From: JAOADN01 sp049323795
GTDB taxonomy: Bacteria > Pseudomonadota > Alphaproteobacteria > Rhodobacterales > Rhodobacteraceae
Direction: 5' to 3'
Length of the DNA: 64,000 nt
Assembly (NCBI GenBank): GCA_049323795.1
Contig: JBMOOH010000005.1
Span: forward strand, 1 to 64,000
In this document: in pieces, positions 8,753 through 16,835 of the stretch
Numbering within the stretch: the stretch's first letter is position 1
Layout: every line of letters begins with the position of its first letter
Translations under genes and position numbers: made by a program
Notes under the pieces: generated by a model
What the model saw: only the letters and a program-made list of their open reading frames with translations
Database searches by the model: none
What the model was told of the DNA's origin: nothing

Positions 8753-10165
8753 ATGCCCGGCCCCGTCGTCACGCGATTCGCGCCCTCGCCCACGGGCTAT
8801 CTGCACATCGGCGGCGCCCGGACCGCGCTCTTCAACTGGCTCTATGCCCGCGGCCGGAAGGGCCGGTTCCTGCTGCGGATCGAGGACACCGACCGGGCGC
8901 GCTCGACCCCGGAGGCAACCGAGGCGATCCTGAAGGGGCTGACCTGGCTCGGGCTCGACTGGGACGGCGATGTCGTCAGCCAGTTCTCGCGCAGGGACCG
9001 CCACGCCGAGGTCGCGCGCGAGATGCTCCGGCGCGGCGCGGCCTACAAGTGCTTCTGCACGCAAGGCGAAATCGAGGCCTTCCGCGAAACCGCCCGCGCC
9101 GAGGGCCGCTCGACGCTGTTCCTGTCGCCGTGGCGCGATGCCGACCCGGCGACGCATCCCGACGCGCCCTACGTGATCCGCCTGAAGGCGCCGCGCGACG
9201 GCGAGACGGTGATCGAGGACGAGGTGCAGGGCCGGGTCGTCTTCCGCAACGACCAGCTCGACGACATGGTGTGTTTACGCTCGGATGGTACACCGACCTA
9301 CATGCTGGCCGTCGTGGTCGATGACAACGACCACGGCGTCACGCATGTCATCCGTGGGGACGACCACCTGAACAACGCGGCCCGCCAGACGCAGATCTAT
9401 CGCGCGATGGGCTGGGATGTGCCAACTTGGGCGCATATCCCGCTGATCCACGGGCCGGATGGCAGGAAGCTCAGCAAGCGGCACGGGGCGGTCGGCCTGC
9501 ACGACTACGCCGCGATGGGCTATCCTGCCTCGGCGATGCGGAACTATCTCTGCCGTCTCGGCTGGAGCCATGGCGACGACGAGTTCTTCACCGACGCGCA
9601 GGCAATCGCGTGGTTCGACCTGCCGCAGATCGGACGCGCGCCCGCGCGGCTCGACTTCAGGAAGCTCGAGAACCTTTCGGGGCTTCATATTGCAGCCGCA
9701 GAAAACGCGGCGCTCCTCGTCGAAATCGAGGCATTTCTTGCCGCGTCGGGCCGGAAACCGCTGACCGCGGCGCAGCGCGAGGGCCTGGGCCGGGCCATGG
9801 ACACGCTCAAGGATCGCGCGAAAACATTTCCTGAACTTCTTGAAAAGGCGCACTTTGTTCTTGCATCTCGCCCGTTCCGCCCGGACGAGGCGGCGGCGCG
9901 GGTGCTCGATCCGGTATCCCGTGGTATACTGACCGAATTGACGCCGCATCTGCAAACTGCTAGCTGGACGCGGGATGATCTGGAGGCTTGCGTGGCGTCG
10001 TTCGCCGAGTCGCGCGCGATCGGTCTTGGAAAGATCGCCGCCCCTCTGCGCGCCGCCCTTGCCGGGCGGACGGTGACGCCGAGCGTGTTCGACATGATGA
10101 TGGTGATCGGGCGGGACGAGACGATCGCCAGACTGAAGGACGCGGCCGGGCAGGATCCGTCCTGA
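8753..10165 (+). CDS. gltX: Glutamyl-tRNA synthetase
   Basis: 470 aa, class I, discriminating or non-discriminating form not decided. It charges tRNA-Glu in the cytoplasm. The start at 8753 gives MPGPVVTRFAPSPTGYLHIGG with the HIGH-type signature HIGG; the second signature is KLSKR. The C-terminal anticodon-binding helical domain ends in MMMVIGRDETIARL. It is divergent from comEC. A TTGACT at 8710-8715 could be its -35, but I see no convincing -10. Confidence 0.96.
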   Translation: MPGPVVTRFAPSPTGYLHIGGARTALFNWLYARGRKGRFLLRIEDTDRARSTPEATEAILKGLTWLGLDWDGDVVSQFSRRDRHAEVAREMLRRGAAYKCFCTQGEIEAFRETARAEGRSTLFLSPWRDADPATHPDAPYVIRLKAPRDGETVIEDEVQGRVVFRNDQLDDMVCLRSDGTPTYMLAVVVDDNDHGVTHVIRGDDHLNNAARQTQIYRAMGWDVPTWAHIPLIHGPDGRKLSKRHGAVGLHDYAAMGYPASAMRNYLCRLGWSHGDDEFFTDAQAIAWFDLPQIGRAPARLDFRKLENLSGLHIAAAENAALLVEIEAFLAASGRKPLTAAQREGLGRAMDTLKDRAKTFPELLEKAHFVLASRPFRPDEAAARVLDPVSRGILTELTPHLQTASWTRDDLEACVASFAESRAIGLGKIAAPLRAALAGRTVTPSVFDMMMVIGRDETIARLKDAAGQDPS

Positions 10166-10186
10166 CCGCCGGCGCTTTGACAACCG

Positions 10187-10206
10187 GACGCACGCGCCCG
10201 TGCGTC
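10187..10206 (+). promoter_or_regulatory. Perfect hairpin in the gltX-gltA gap
   Basis: GACGCACG and CGTGCGTC form an 8-bp perfect stem with a CGCC tetraloop. It sits 15 bases upstream of the gltA start, right before the GGGGGATGAG ribosome-binding region, and just after a TTGACA (10177-10182). No T-run follows, so it may be a 5' UTR element rather than a terminator. Confidence 0.55.
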
Positions 10207-10221
10207 GAACTGGGGGATGAG

Positions 10222-11526
10222 ATGGCCGATACCAAGCTGCCCGCAAAGACCGCGACGCTGACCTGCGGGGGCAGGACCTTCGACATGCCGGTCCTCACGC
10301 CCACCCTCGGCCCCGACGTGGTGGACATCCGCAAGCTCTACGCCGAGACCGGGCTCTTCACCTACGACCCCGGCTTCACCTCGACCGCGGCCTGCGAGTC
10401 GACGATCACTTATATCGACGGCGACAGGGGCGAGCTTCTCTACCGCGGCTACCCGATCGAGCAGCTCGCCGAGCACTCGAACTACATCGAGACCTGCTTC
10501 CTGCTTCTCTACGGCAACCTGCCCACCGCGGCCGAGCTTGCCGATTTCACCAGCCGTGTCACCCGGCACACGATGGTGCACGAGCAGATGCACTACTTCT
10601 TCCGCGGCTTCCGGCGCGACGCGCATCCGATGGCCACGATGGTCGGTGTCGTCGGCGCGATGAGCGCCTTCTACCACGACTCGACCGACATCAACGATCC
10701 CTGGCAGCGCGAGGTCGCGGCGATCCGCATGATCGCCAAGCTTCCGACCATCGCGGCGATGGCCTACAAGTACTCGATGGGCCAGCCCTTCATGTATCCG
10801 AGGAACAACCTCGATTACGCGTCGAACTTCCTGCACATGTGCTTCGCGGTCCCCTGCGAGGACTACGTGGTGAACCCGGTCGTCGCCAAGGCAATGGACC
10901 GGATCATGATGCTCCATGCCGACCACGAGCAGAACGCCTCGACCTCGACGGTGCGTCTGGCGGGATCCTCGGGCGCCAACCCCTTCGCCTGCATCGCGGC
11001 CGGCATCGCCTGCCTCTGGGGCCCCGCCCACGGCGGCGCGAACCAGGCCGCGCTCGAGCAGTTGCGCGGGATCGGGACGGTGGACCGCATCCCCGAGTTC
11101 ATCAAGCAGGCCAAGGACAGGAACTCGGGCATCCGCCTGATGGGCTTCGGCCACCGGGTCTACAAGAACTACGACCCCCGCGCGAAGGTCATGAAGCAGT
11201 CCGCCGACGAGGTGCTCGACCTCATGGGCATCCACAACAACCCGACCCTCCAGGTGGCGAAGGAACTCGAGCGCATCGCGCTCGAGGACGAGTATTTCGT
11301 GACCAAGAAGCTCTATCCGAACGTGGACTTCTACTCGGGCATCATCCTCGAGGCGATGGGCTTCCCGACCGCGATGTTCACGCCGATCTTCGCGATCAGC
11401 CGCACCGTCGGCTGGATCAGCCAGTGGAAAGAGATGATCGCGGACCCGACGCTGAAGATCGGCCGCCCGCGCCAGCTCTACATCGGGCCGGCGCGGCGGG
11501 ATTACGTGGGCATCGGCAAGCGCTGA
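10222..11526 (+). CDS. gltA: Citrate synthase (type I, hexameric-type)
   Basis: 434 aa. It condenses acetyl-CoA with oxaloacetate to citrate at the entry of the TCA cycle. The ATG at 10222 gives MADTKLPAKTATLTCGG, preceded by a G-rich ribosome-binding stretch. The N-terminal small domain is typical of Gram-negative NADH-sensitive enzymes. Catalytic motifs include LHADHEQNASTSTVRLAGSS, GPAHGGANQAALE and FGHRVYKNYDPRA, carrying the two active-site histidines, with the catalytic Asp downstream in NVDFYSG. It is separated from gltX by 56 bases. Confidence 0.96.
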   Translation: MADTKLPAKTATLTCGGRTFDMPVLTPTLGPDVVDIRKLYAETGLFTYDPGFTSTAACESTITYIDGDRGELLYRGYPIEQLAEHSNYIETCFLLLYGNLPTAAELADFTSRVTRHTMVHEQMHYFFRGFRRDAHPMATMVGVVGAMSAFYHDSTDINDPWQREVAAIRMIAKLPTIAAMAYKYSMGQPFMYPRNNLDYASNFLHMCFAVPCEDYVVNPVVAKAMDRIMMLHADHEQNASTSTVRLAGSSGANPFACIAAGIACLWGPAHGGANQAALEQLRGIGTVDRIPEFIKQAKDRNSGIRLMGFGHRVYKNYDPRAKVMKQSADEVLDLMGIHNNPTLQVAKELERIALEDEYFVTKKLYPNVDFYSGIILEAMGFPTAMFTPIFAISRTVGWISQWKEMIADPTLKIGRPRQLYIGPARRDYVGIGKR

Positions 11527-11662
11527 CGCACCCTCTCCCGGCAGCATCCGGGCGGCCTCCGACGCGGCCTGGCCCGCGACGACACGGGCAACGGTCCGTT
11601 CTCGACTGTGAAGGGTCGGGCGGGCATTCTGTTGGGGGTTGTTCATCCTTCGGGGTCCTCGG

Positions 11663-11688
11663 CCGGAGTCTGGCGCCGGAGTCTGGCG
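11663..11688. repeat. 13-bp perfect tandem duplication
   Basis: CCGGAGTCTGGCG occurs twice head to tail. It lies in the non-coding stretch between gltA and the transposase remnant. Confidence 0.8.
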
Positions 11689-11699
11689 ATTGCAGCCCA

Positions 11700-12110
11700 A
11701 CCCCGTTCCGGGTGAACAATCTCCTGAGAACAGCTAGACCACCGCTTCCCGCCTGACGCCGGGCGTCGTCACTTTTGCGATCGAAGATCCTTCAACGCGG
11801 CCTGGTCCGGCATCGCCACGGCCAAGAGCCTCTTGAGCGTGCCATTCTCGTCCTCGATCGCCTTGAGCCGCTTTGCGCCGGCGACATCCATCCCGCCGAA
11901 CTTCGCCTTCCAGGCATGGAACGTGGCTTCCGACATGCCCTGCTTACGGCCGAGATCCGCCGTCTTTGCACCAGCCTCATGCTCGCGCACTATCCCGATG
12001 ACCTTCTCTTCCGTGTATCTCGCCCGTTTCACTCTCCGGTCCCCTCGTCGGGCCGGACCCTGGCATCAGGTGGACGAGTTATCGGGGTCAGAACACTCCA
12101 ACCGCCGGCA
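11700..12110 (-). mobile_element. IS3-family (IS407-like) element remnant, approximate limits
   Basis: An intact orfA-like frame (11769-12032) is followed by a decayed beginning of orfB: reading on, VTTPGVRREAVV resembles the usual OrfB start, then a TAG stops it at once and no further transposase catalytic sequence is found. Upstream of orfA the sequence TGACCCCGATAACTCG near 12084-12099 may belong to the terminal repeat. Both limits are estimates, because no matching second end or target duplication could be identified. Confidence 0.6.
11769..12032 (-). CDS. IS3-family transposase OrfA (orphan)
   Basis: 87 aa, full length for OrfA. It starts MKRARYTEEKVIGIVREHEAG and carries a helix-turn-helix (about 20-45, KTADLGRKQGMSEATFHAW) and a C-terminal leucine-zipper-like helix (RLKAIEDENGTLKRLLA). 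In live IS3 elements OrfA binds the ends and is joined to OrfB by a -1 frameshift. Here OrfB is lost apart from a few codons, so the protein cannot support transposition. Confidence 0.85.
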   Translation of the reverse strand: MKRARYTEEKVIGIVREHEAGAKTADLGRKQGMSEATFHAWKAKFGGMDVAGAKRLKAIEDENGTLKRLLAVAMPDQAALKDLRSQK

Positions 12111-12213
12111 AAATCGGCACGGGACGGTCGCCGGACTAACCTGCGTCAGTGCAGAAGGGCTCGGACATGGGACAGATGGAGATGTGCCCGCCGAATGGTT
12201 GGGGGCACGGTTT

Positions 12214-12290
12214 TTCCGAGTACCCGAGAAGCGTATGGGCATGCGGCAACCCAATCTGTCCGCATGCCTGCGCGCTTCCTATTCTCGGAA
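12214..12290 (+). promoter_or_regulatory. Nested and competing inverted repeats upstream of the 62-aa gene
   Basis: The perfect 9-bp repeat GGCATGCGG (12238-12246) and CCGCATGCC (12260-12268) is enclosed by CCGAGAA (12224-12230) and TTCTCGG (12282-12288). A second pairing of TTCCGAG (12214-12220) with CTCGGAA (12284-12290) competes for the same 3' strand. The block ends 22 bases before the start codon at 12313. It could be a structured leader or a protein-binding site. Confidence 0.5.
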
Positions 12291-12312
12291 CGTCCAGGAA
12301 AGGACAATCCCA

Positions 12313-12501
12313 ATGACTGACGACCACGGCAAGACCGCCGACAAGATGAAATCCGTCAAAGCCGCCTGGGACAAGGCGCCCTCCGGCCCGAAGAAGGATG
12401 CGGCCCTGAAGCACTATCAGGCGGCGGAGAAGGCGCACACGGCCCACAACCACGCCGAGACCGACAAGGAACTCGACGCGGCGACCCACGCCCTTGCGTG
12501 A
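12313..12501 (+). CDS. Small helical hypothetical protein
   Basis: 62 aa, starting MTDDHGKTADKMKSVKAAWD. The ribosome-binding sequence AGGAAAGG lies upstream. The composition is charged and Ala/Lys/His-rich (GPKKDAALKHYQAAEKAH), predicting two amphipathic helices and no membrane segment or cysteine. Similar short proteins occur in alphaproteobacteria without a known function. Codon use resembles neighbouring genes, and the frame closes cleanly, which supports a real gene. Its leader contains a striking set of inverted repeats. Confidence 0.7.
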   Translation: MTDDHGKTADKMKSVKAAWDKAPSGPKKDAALKHYQAAEKAHTAHNHAETDKELDAATHALA

Positions 12502-12559
12502 CGTCCGGCGTCTGACGTGACCACCGGGGCCGCCTGCCGATCGACGGAGGGCGGCCCTC

Positions 12560-13294
12560 TCATTTCAGGAGTGGTCCCGCCTGATCCAGGTATGCGGGAT
12601 CGAACTCCGCAAGTTCCACCAGCCGGTCATGGTCGTGAATCGACACATGTCCGTCCCGGAAAGTCACCAGCCCATTTTCGCGGAGCTGTCGCAAGACGCG
12701 GTTCACGTGAACGGCACTCAGACCCAGCGCATCGGCCAGGTGATACTGCGTGAGCGGGCAATCGTACCCTTCCTTGCCCCCCATGCCCACCAGCGCCAGC
12801 CTCGAACTCAGTTCCAGCAGGAAATGTGCCATGCGGGCATCCGCATCACGCCGGCCTATGCCGACGAGATGTTCGACCACCATCGCCTCGTCCCGCGACA
12901 CCGCCCAGAGAACGGCCATCGCGAGGCGCGGCGTCTGCGCGAACGCCTTGAGAAGGTCGCCCGTCAGCACCTCGGCGGCATGGATGTCCACGATGGGCTC
13001 GAAACTGTGATCCGAGGTGCGCAACAGCACGCTGCGCAAGCCAAGGAAGTCCCCCGGCAACTGGAAGTCGACAATCTGGCGCGTCCCGTCGGGCTGCAGC
13101 TTGTAGGAACAGACCCAACCCGCCGACAGGATGTAAGCTGCCTGCCCAGCCTGCCCCTGATGCACCATGTCGCGCCCGGCGACGAAGGATCGGCGGCGCT
13201 GGTGCAGGCGCTCGAGCACGCTCAGCTCGGCCTCTGACAAAGCGACGAAGGCCGAGAGCTTGCGGGTGAGCGGGCTGGTCTCGGCTGGTGTCAT
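12560..13294 (-). CDS. Crp/Fnr family transcriptional regulator
   Basis: 244 aa. The ATG at 13294 gives MTPAETSPLTRKLSAFVAL. An N-terminal cyclic-nucleotide-binding-type beta-barrel (about 15-135) is followed by a long dimerisation helix and a C-terminal winged helix with recognition stretch ADALGLSAVHVNRVLRQL (about 190-210). The N-terminus lacks the cysteine cluster of oxygen-sensing FNR, so it does not look like an iron-sulfur sensor. The ligand and targets are unknown. One FNR-type box is seen in the window, at 35420-35433, but nothing ties this protein to it. Confidence 0.88.
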   Translation of the reverse strand: MTPAETSPLTRKLSAFVALSEAELSVLERLHQRRRSFVAGRDMVHQGQAGQAAYILSAGWVCSYKLQPDGTRQIVDFQLPGDFLGLRSVLLRTSDHSFEPIVDIHAAEVLTGDLLKAFAQTPRLAMAVLWAVSRDEAMVVEHLVGIGRRDADARMAHFLLELSSRLALVGMGGKEGYDCPLTQYHLADALGLSAVHVNRVLRQLRENGLVTFRDGHVSIHDHDRLVELAEFDPAYLDQAGPLLK

Positions 13295-13446
13295 GGCCGC
13301 TCCCGTCCAGGTGCGATGCTCGAGCAGAAATCGGCCCGGAGACTGCTGTCGATCAGTCCAGCATAGAGCATTTCCTGCGAGAAGTGGGAACGCATCAGGC
13401 CAGATGTTCTGCCCGGATCGCGGCGCGACGAGAAGGAACACCGCAG

Positions 13447-13680
13447 ATGCCCACGACGAACGACCATGCAGGACTGGCCGCCCTTTCAATCTGCGAGGCG
13501 CTCCTGCTGGCCATGAACGATCGCGGACTGTTACCGGAGAACGAGATCGTGGGCGTTCTCCGCGACGCCGCGGCGGCCCACGAGAACGTCACTGGCACGG
13601 CTGAAACGGAAAAGCACCAGGCCGTCGCCGCCTTGATCAATGCGATCATCGCTGGCGGGAACTCGGTTCGACGGTCATGA
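13447..13680 (+). CDS. Small conserved hypothetical protein
   Basis: 77 aa. The ATG at 13447 is chosen over an upstream in-frame start because MPTTNDHAGLAALSICEALL begins the region that looks conserved, and GAGAAGGA precedes it. It appears fully helical (LLLAMNDRGLLPENEIVGVL, AVAALINAII) and ends in GGNSVRRS. Proteins of this size and pattern are common in Rhizobiales and Rhodobacterales without an assigned role. It is divergent from the Crp/Fnr regulator gene. Confidence 0.65.
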   Translation: MPTTNDHAGLAALSICEALLLAMNDRGLLPENEIVGVLRDAAAAHENVTGTAETEKHQAVAALINAIIAGGNSVRRS

Positions 13681-13752
13681 TATGGTGTAGCGACAACCCT
13701 GATCCGCATTCCCGGAGGCGACCGGCCCCGATGATGTGACCGCCCCCCTCGT

Positions 13753-13768
13753 GACCCGGTGCCGGGTC
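13753..13768. terminator. Possible bidirectional terminator between convergent genes
   Basis: GACCCGG and CCGGGTC form a 7-bp perfect inverted repeat with a 2-base centre, in the 213-bp gap between the convergent 77-aa gene and the zinc-type ATPase gene. There is no T-run. The rest of the gap (13681-13893) shows nothing else. Confidence 0.35.
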
Positions 13769-13893
13769 GCGATCCACGTGGCGGAACCGGCCCGGACCTT
13801 TCCGTTTTCGCCCTCGCTGGCCGGCAGCCGCACCCGGCCGGCATTTGCCTGCCTCGAGCGCGCCCCGCCGTGCGCGTGGTTCCCGCCCGTCCG

Positions 13894-16209
13894 TCAGCCC
13901 TTGCGTTCCGGATCGAAGCGCAGCAGGCGCATCGCGTTCAGAGTGACGAGGACCGTCGCCCCGGTGTCCGCGAGGATCGCGATCCAGAGGCCGGTCAGGC
14001 CCAGGACCGAGGTCACGAGGAACACAGCCTTGAGCCCGAGCGCGACGGTCACGTTCTGCCGGATGTTGGCCATGGCCGCACGTGCGAGCCGGATCTTGGC
14101 CGGCACGTCGGTCACCCGGTTGCGCAGGATCGCCGCATCGGCGGTTTCCAGCGCCACATCGGTGCCCGACCCCATGGCCACGCCGACGCTCGCCTGCTTC
14201 AGCGCCGGGGCGTCGTTGATGCCGTCGCCGATCATCATCACCCCGCCCTGCGTGCCCATGTCCCGGATCGCGGCAAGCTTGTCTTCGGGCAGCAGCCCGG
14301 CGCGGAACGCGATTCCCAGGCCCCCGGCGATGGCGGCGGCGGTGCGCGGGTTGTCGCCGGTCAGCATGACGGAGGAAACCCCCAGGTCCTTCAACTGCCG
14401 CACGGCTTCCGCCGCATCGGCGCGCGGCTCGTCGCGCACCGCGATCAGGCCCAGCGGCGTCCGGTCGCGGAACACCGCCACGGTGGTCTTGCCCGCGTCC
14501 TCGAAGACGGCCGCCTGGTCCAGGCCGGGGCCGCCAAGCCCGCCGTTCTCCATCGCGTAGCGCGGCGAGGCGACCCAGGCCGGGGCATCGCCGACCGTGG
14601 CGGTGACGCCCCGGCCCATCAGTGCCCTGGCGTCGCGGGACGGCAGGACCGCGACACCGGCCTCCTTGGCCCTGGCCAGGATGGCGACGGCGAGCGGATG
14701 GCTCGACCCGGTCTCGACGCCGGCCGCCACTGCCAGAAGCTCCGCCTCGGTCGTGGTGCCGAAGGTCACGAGGTCGGTCACGTGCGGCCGGCCGTGCGTC
14801 AGCGTGCCGGTCTTGTCGAAGGCGACGCGGGCGACCTTCGACGCCGCCTCGACCACCGCGCCGCCCTTCATCAGAAGGCCGTGCCGCGCGCCGGCGGACA
14901 ATGCCGAGGCGATCGAGGCCGGGACCGAGACCACCAGCGCGCAGGGGCAGCCGATCAGCAGGAGCGCGAGGCCCCGGTAGATCCAGGTGTCCCAGGGCTG
15001 GGCGAAGGCCAGGGGGGGGACCAGGATCACCAGCGCCGAGACGGAGACGATGGCGGGCATGTACCACCGGCTGAAGCGGACGATGAAGCGTTCGGTCGGG
15101 GAACGCGACTCCTCGGCCTCTTCCACCAGGCGGATGATGCGGGCGATGGTGTTGTCCTCGGGGCCCTTGGTGACCTTCACGCGCAGCGCCGCCTCGGTGT
15201 TGATCGACCCGGCAAAGACCGTGTCGCCCGGCCCCTTGGTCACCGGCACGCTTTCGCCCGTCACCGGGCTGTCATCGACGCCCGAGGTGCCCTGCGTGAT
15301 CTCGCCGTCGGCCGGAACCCGGTCGCCGGGGCGGACGAGGACGGTCTGGCCGACCGTCAGCGATGCCGCCGGAACCTCGCGGGTCGTGCCATTCACCTCA
15401 AGCAGCGCGGTCTTCGGCACCAGAGCCGCCAGCGACCGGATCCCGTCGCGCGCCTTGCCGGCGGCCACCCCCTCGAGAAGCTCGCCCACGGCGAAGAAAA
15501 ACACGACCACCGCCGCTTCCTCGGAGGCGTTGATCAACAGCGCGCCGAGGACGGCGAGCGTCGTCAGGCTTTCGATGGTGAAGGGCTGTCCCACCCGCAG
15601 CGCCGCGAGGGCGCGCCGCGTCAGCGGCGCGACGCCGATGAGGCTGGCGGCGACGAAGGCCCAGCGCCCGACCTGCGGCGCGACGAGCTCGACGGACCAG
15701 GCGGCGGCGAGCAGCACGGCTGTAGATATGACATGCTTGCCCTTGCCGGTCTGATACCAGCGCTTGCCGCGGTCGGCGGGGTCGTCATGGCCGTGGCCGG
15801 GGCTGTCATCGCCGCTGGTGTCGCGTAGGCGCGTGGCGGTCGGTTCCGGACCGTGATCGTGCCCGGCATGGTCGTGATCCGAATGATCATGGCCGGAATG
15901 ATCATGGCCTGCATGCGCGTCGCCATGCTCCTCGGCCGGGGCGGCACCGGGCCTCACGAGATCCTTGCGTGCCGATGCCGTGCGCGGCGTCAGGCCATAT
16001 CCCAGCGACTTCACCACCTTTTCGACCTTGTCGCGGGCGGTCCTGGTTTCGTCCAGCGTCAGCCGCAGGCGTTCGGACATGAGGCCGACCTCCACGCCGC
16101 TGACCCCCGGCAGACGCGCCACGGCATCCTTGATCTTGGTCGCGCAGGACCCGCAATCCATGCCTGAAACCGTCCAGTCGCATGCGGTTCCCGTTTCGGT
16201 CGGCGCCAT
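13894..16209 (-). CDS. zntA: Zn/Cd/Pb-type heavy-metal P1B-ATPase
   Basis: 771 aa from the ATG at 16209, which has AGGGG six bases before it; starts at 16215 and 16245 are also in frame. The inner-membrane pump exports divalent soft metals. An N-terminal HMA domain with GMDCGSC is followed by a His/Asp-rich linker (HAGHDHSGHDHSDHDHAGHD), then transmembrane helices, the CPC motif in IGCPCALVVS, the phosphorylation site DKTGTLTHG, the SSHPLA motif and GDGINDAPAL. The His-rich linker and neighbouring ZntR/CadR-like regulator argue for Zn/Cd/Pb rather than copper. Confidence 0.9.
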   Translation of the reverse strand: MAPTETGTACDWTVSGMDCGSCATKIKDAVARLPGVSGVEVGLMSERLRLTLDETRTARDKVEKVVKSLGYGLTPRTASARKDLVRPGAAPAEEHGDAHAGHDHSGHDHSDHDHAGHDHGPEPTATRLRDTSGDDSPGHGHDDPADRGKRWYQTGKGKHVISTAVLLAAAWSVELVAPQVGRWAFVAASLIGVAPLTRRALAALRVGQPFTIESLTTLAVLGALLINASEEAAVVVFFFAVGELLEGVAAGKARDGIRSLAALVPKTALLEVNGTTREVPAASLTVGQTVLVRPGDRVPADGEITQGTSGVDDSPVTGESVPVTKGPGDTVFAGSINTEAALRVKVTKGPEDNTIARIIRLVEEAEESRSPTERFIVRFSRWYMPAIVSVSALVILVPPLAFAQPWDTWIYRGLALLLIGCPCALVVSVPASIASALSAGARHGLLMKGGAVVEAASKVARVAFDKTGTLTHGRPHVTDLVTFGTTTEAELLAVAAGVETGSSHPLAVAILARAKEAGVAVLPSRDARALMGRGVTATVGDAPAWVASPRYAMENGGLGGPGLDQAAVFEDAGKTTVAVFRDRTPLGLIAVRDEPRADAAEAVRQLKDLGVSSVMLTGDNPRTAAAIAGGLGIAFRAGLLPEDKLAAIRDMGTQGGVMMIGDGINDAPALKQASVGVAMGSGTDVALETADAAILRNRVTDVPAKIRLARAAMANIRQNVTVALGLKAVFLVTSVLGLTGLWIAILADTGATVLVTLNAMRLLRFDPERKG

Positions 16210-16254
16210 CGTCATCCCCTGGCCCGCACGGGCCGTTGCTTTCATCGAATCGGG

Positions 16255-16285
16255 TAAATAATGTCTCCAGCACCTATAGGTTCAA
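16255..16285 (-). promoter_or_regulatory. MerR-type promoter driving the zinc ATPase gene
   Basis: On the minus strand TTGAAC (16285-16280) and TATTTA (16260-16255) are separated by 19 bases, the over-long spacer typical of MerR-family targets, with the spacer starting CTATAGGTG. The -10 ends 10 bases before the upstream ATG at 16245, so that ATG would be essentially leaderless and the ATG at 16209 is more plausible. Confidence 0.75.
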
Positions 16286-16295
16286 GGGGAATCTC

Positions 16296-16739
16296 ATGCT
16301 CACCATCGGCAAGCTGGGGACAGAGGCCGGGGTGAAGATCCCGACCATCCGGTATTACGAGCAGATCGGCCTGATGCCCGGGGCCGAGCGCAGCGCCGGC
16401 AACCAGCGGCTCTATGACCGCCGCGCGCTGGAACGGCTGGCCTTCATCCGCCATGCGCGCGCCCTGGGCTTCACCCTCGAGGCCATCCGCGACCTGCTGA
16501 GCCTCTCGGACCGGCCCGACCAGCCCTGCACGGCTGCCGATGCCATCGCCCGCGCGCAACTGGCCGAGGTCGAAAGCCGCCTTGCGCGGCTCACCGCGCT
16601 CAAGGCCGAACTCGAACGCATGGTCGCGCAATGCGCGGGCGGAAGGATCGCCGATTGCCGGGTGATCGAGGCGCTGGGCGATCACGCGCTCTGCGCCTCC
16701 GACCACAGTCCGCGTCACCGGCCAGACACTCTCTGGTGA
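16296..16739 (+). CDS. MerR family metal-responsive regulator (ZntR/CadR-like)
   Basis: 147 aa. The ATG at 16296 gives MLTIGKLGTEAGVKIPTIRY, the MerR winged-helix start. A dimerisation coiled coil (about 80-112) separates Cys78 from a C-terminal metal loop with Cys113, Cys121 and Cys133. That spacing fits divalent-metal sensors such as ZntR, CadR or PbrR better than CueR. It is divergent from the P-ATPase gene, whose promoter has the 19-base spacer this family untwists, so it is probably that gene's activator. Confidence 0.88.
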   Translation: MLTIGKLGTEAGVKIPTIRYYEQIGLMPGAERSAGNQRLYDRRALERLAFIRHARALGFTLEAIRDLLSLSDRPDQPCTAADAIARAQLAEVESRLARLTALKAELERMVAQCAGGRIADCRVIEALGDHALCASDHSPRHRPDTLW

Positions 16740-16835
16740 CGCCCCGCCCGGCGGCTTGACGCAGTGCATCCCGATCGCCGGGACAGCGGCCGCGGCGGGC
16801 GCATCCGACCCGGAACGGCCCGGGATCTGCCAGTC

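Noticed and set aside
11417..11719. Minus-strand frame of 100 codons
   Set aside because: It overlaps the gltA end and may include decayed transposase sequence, but no intact product is supported.
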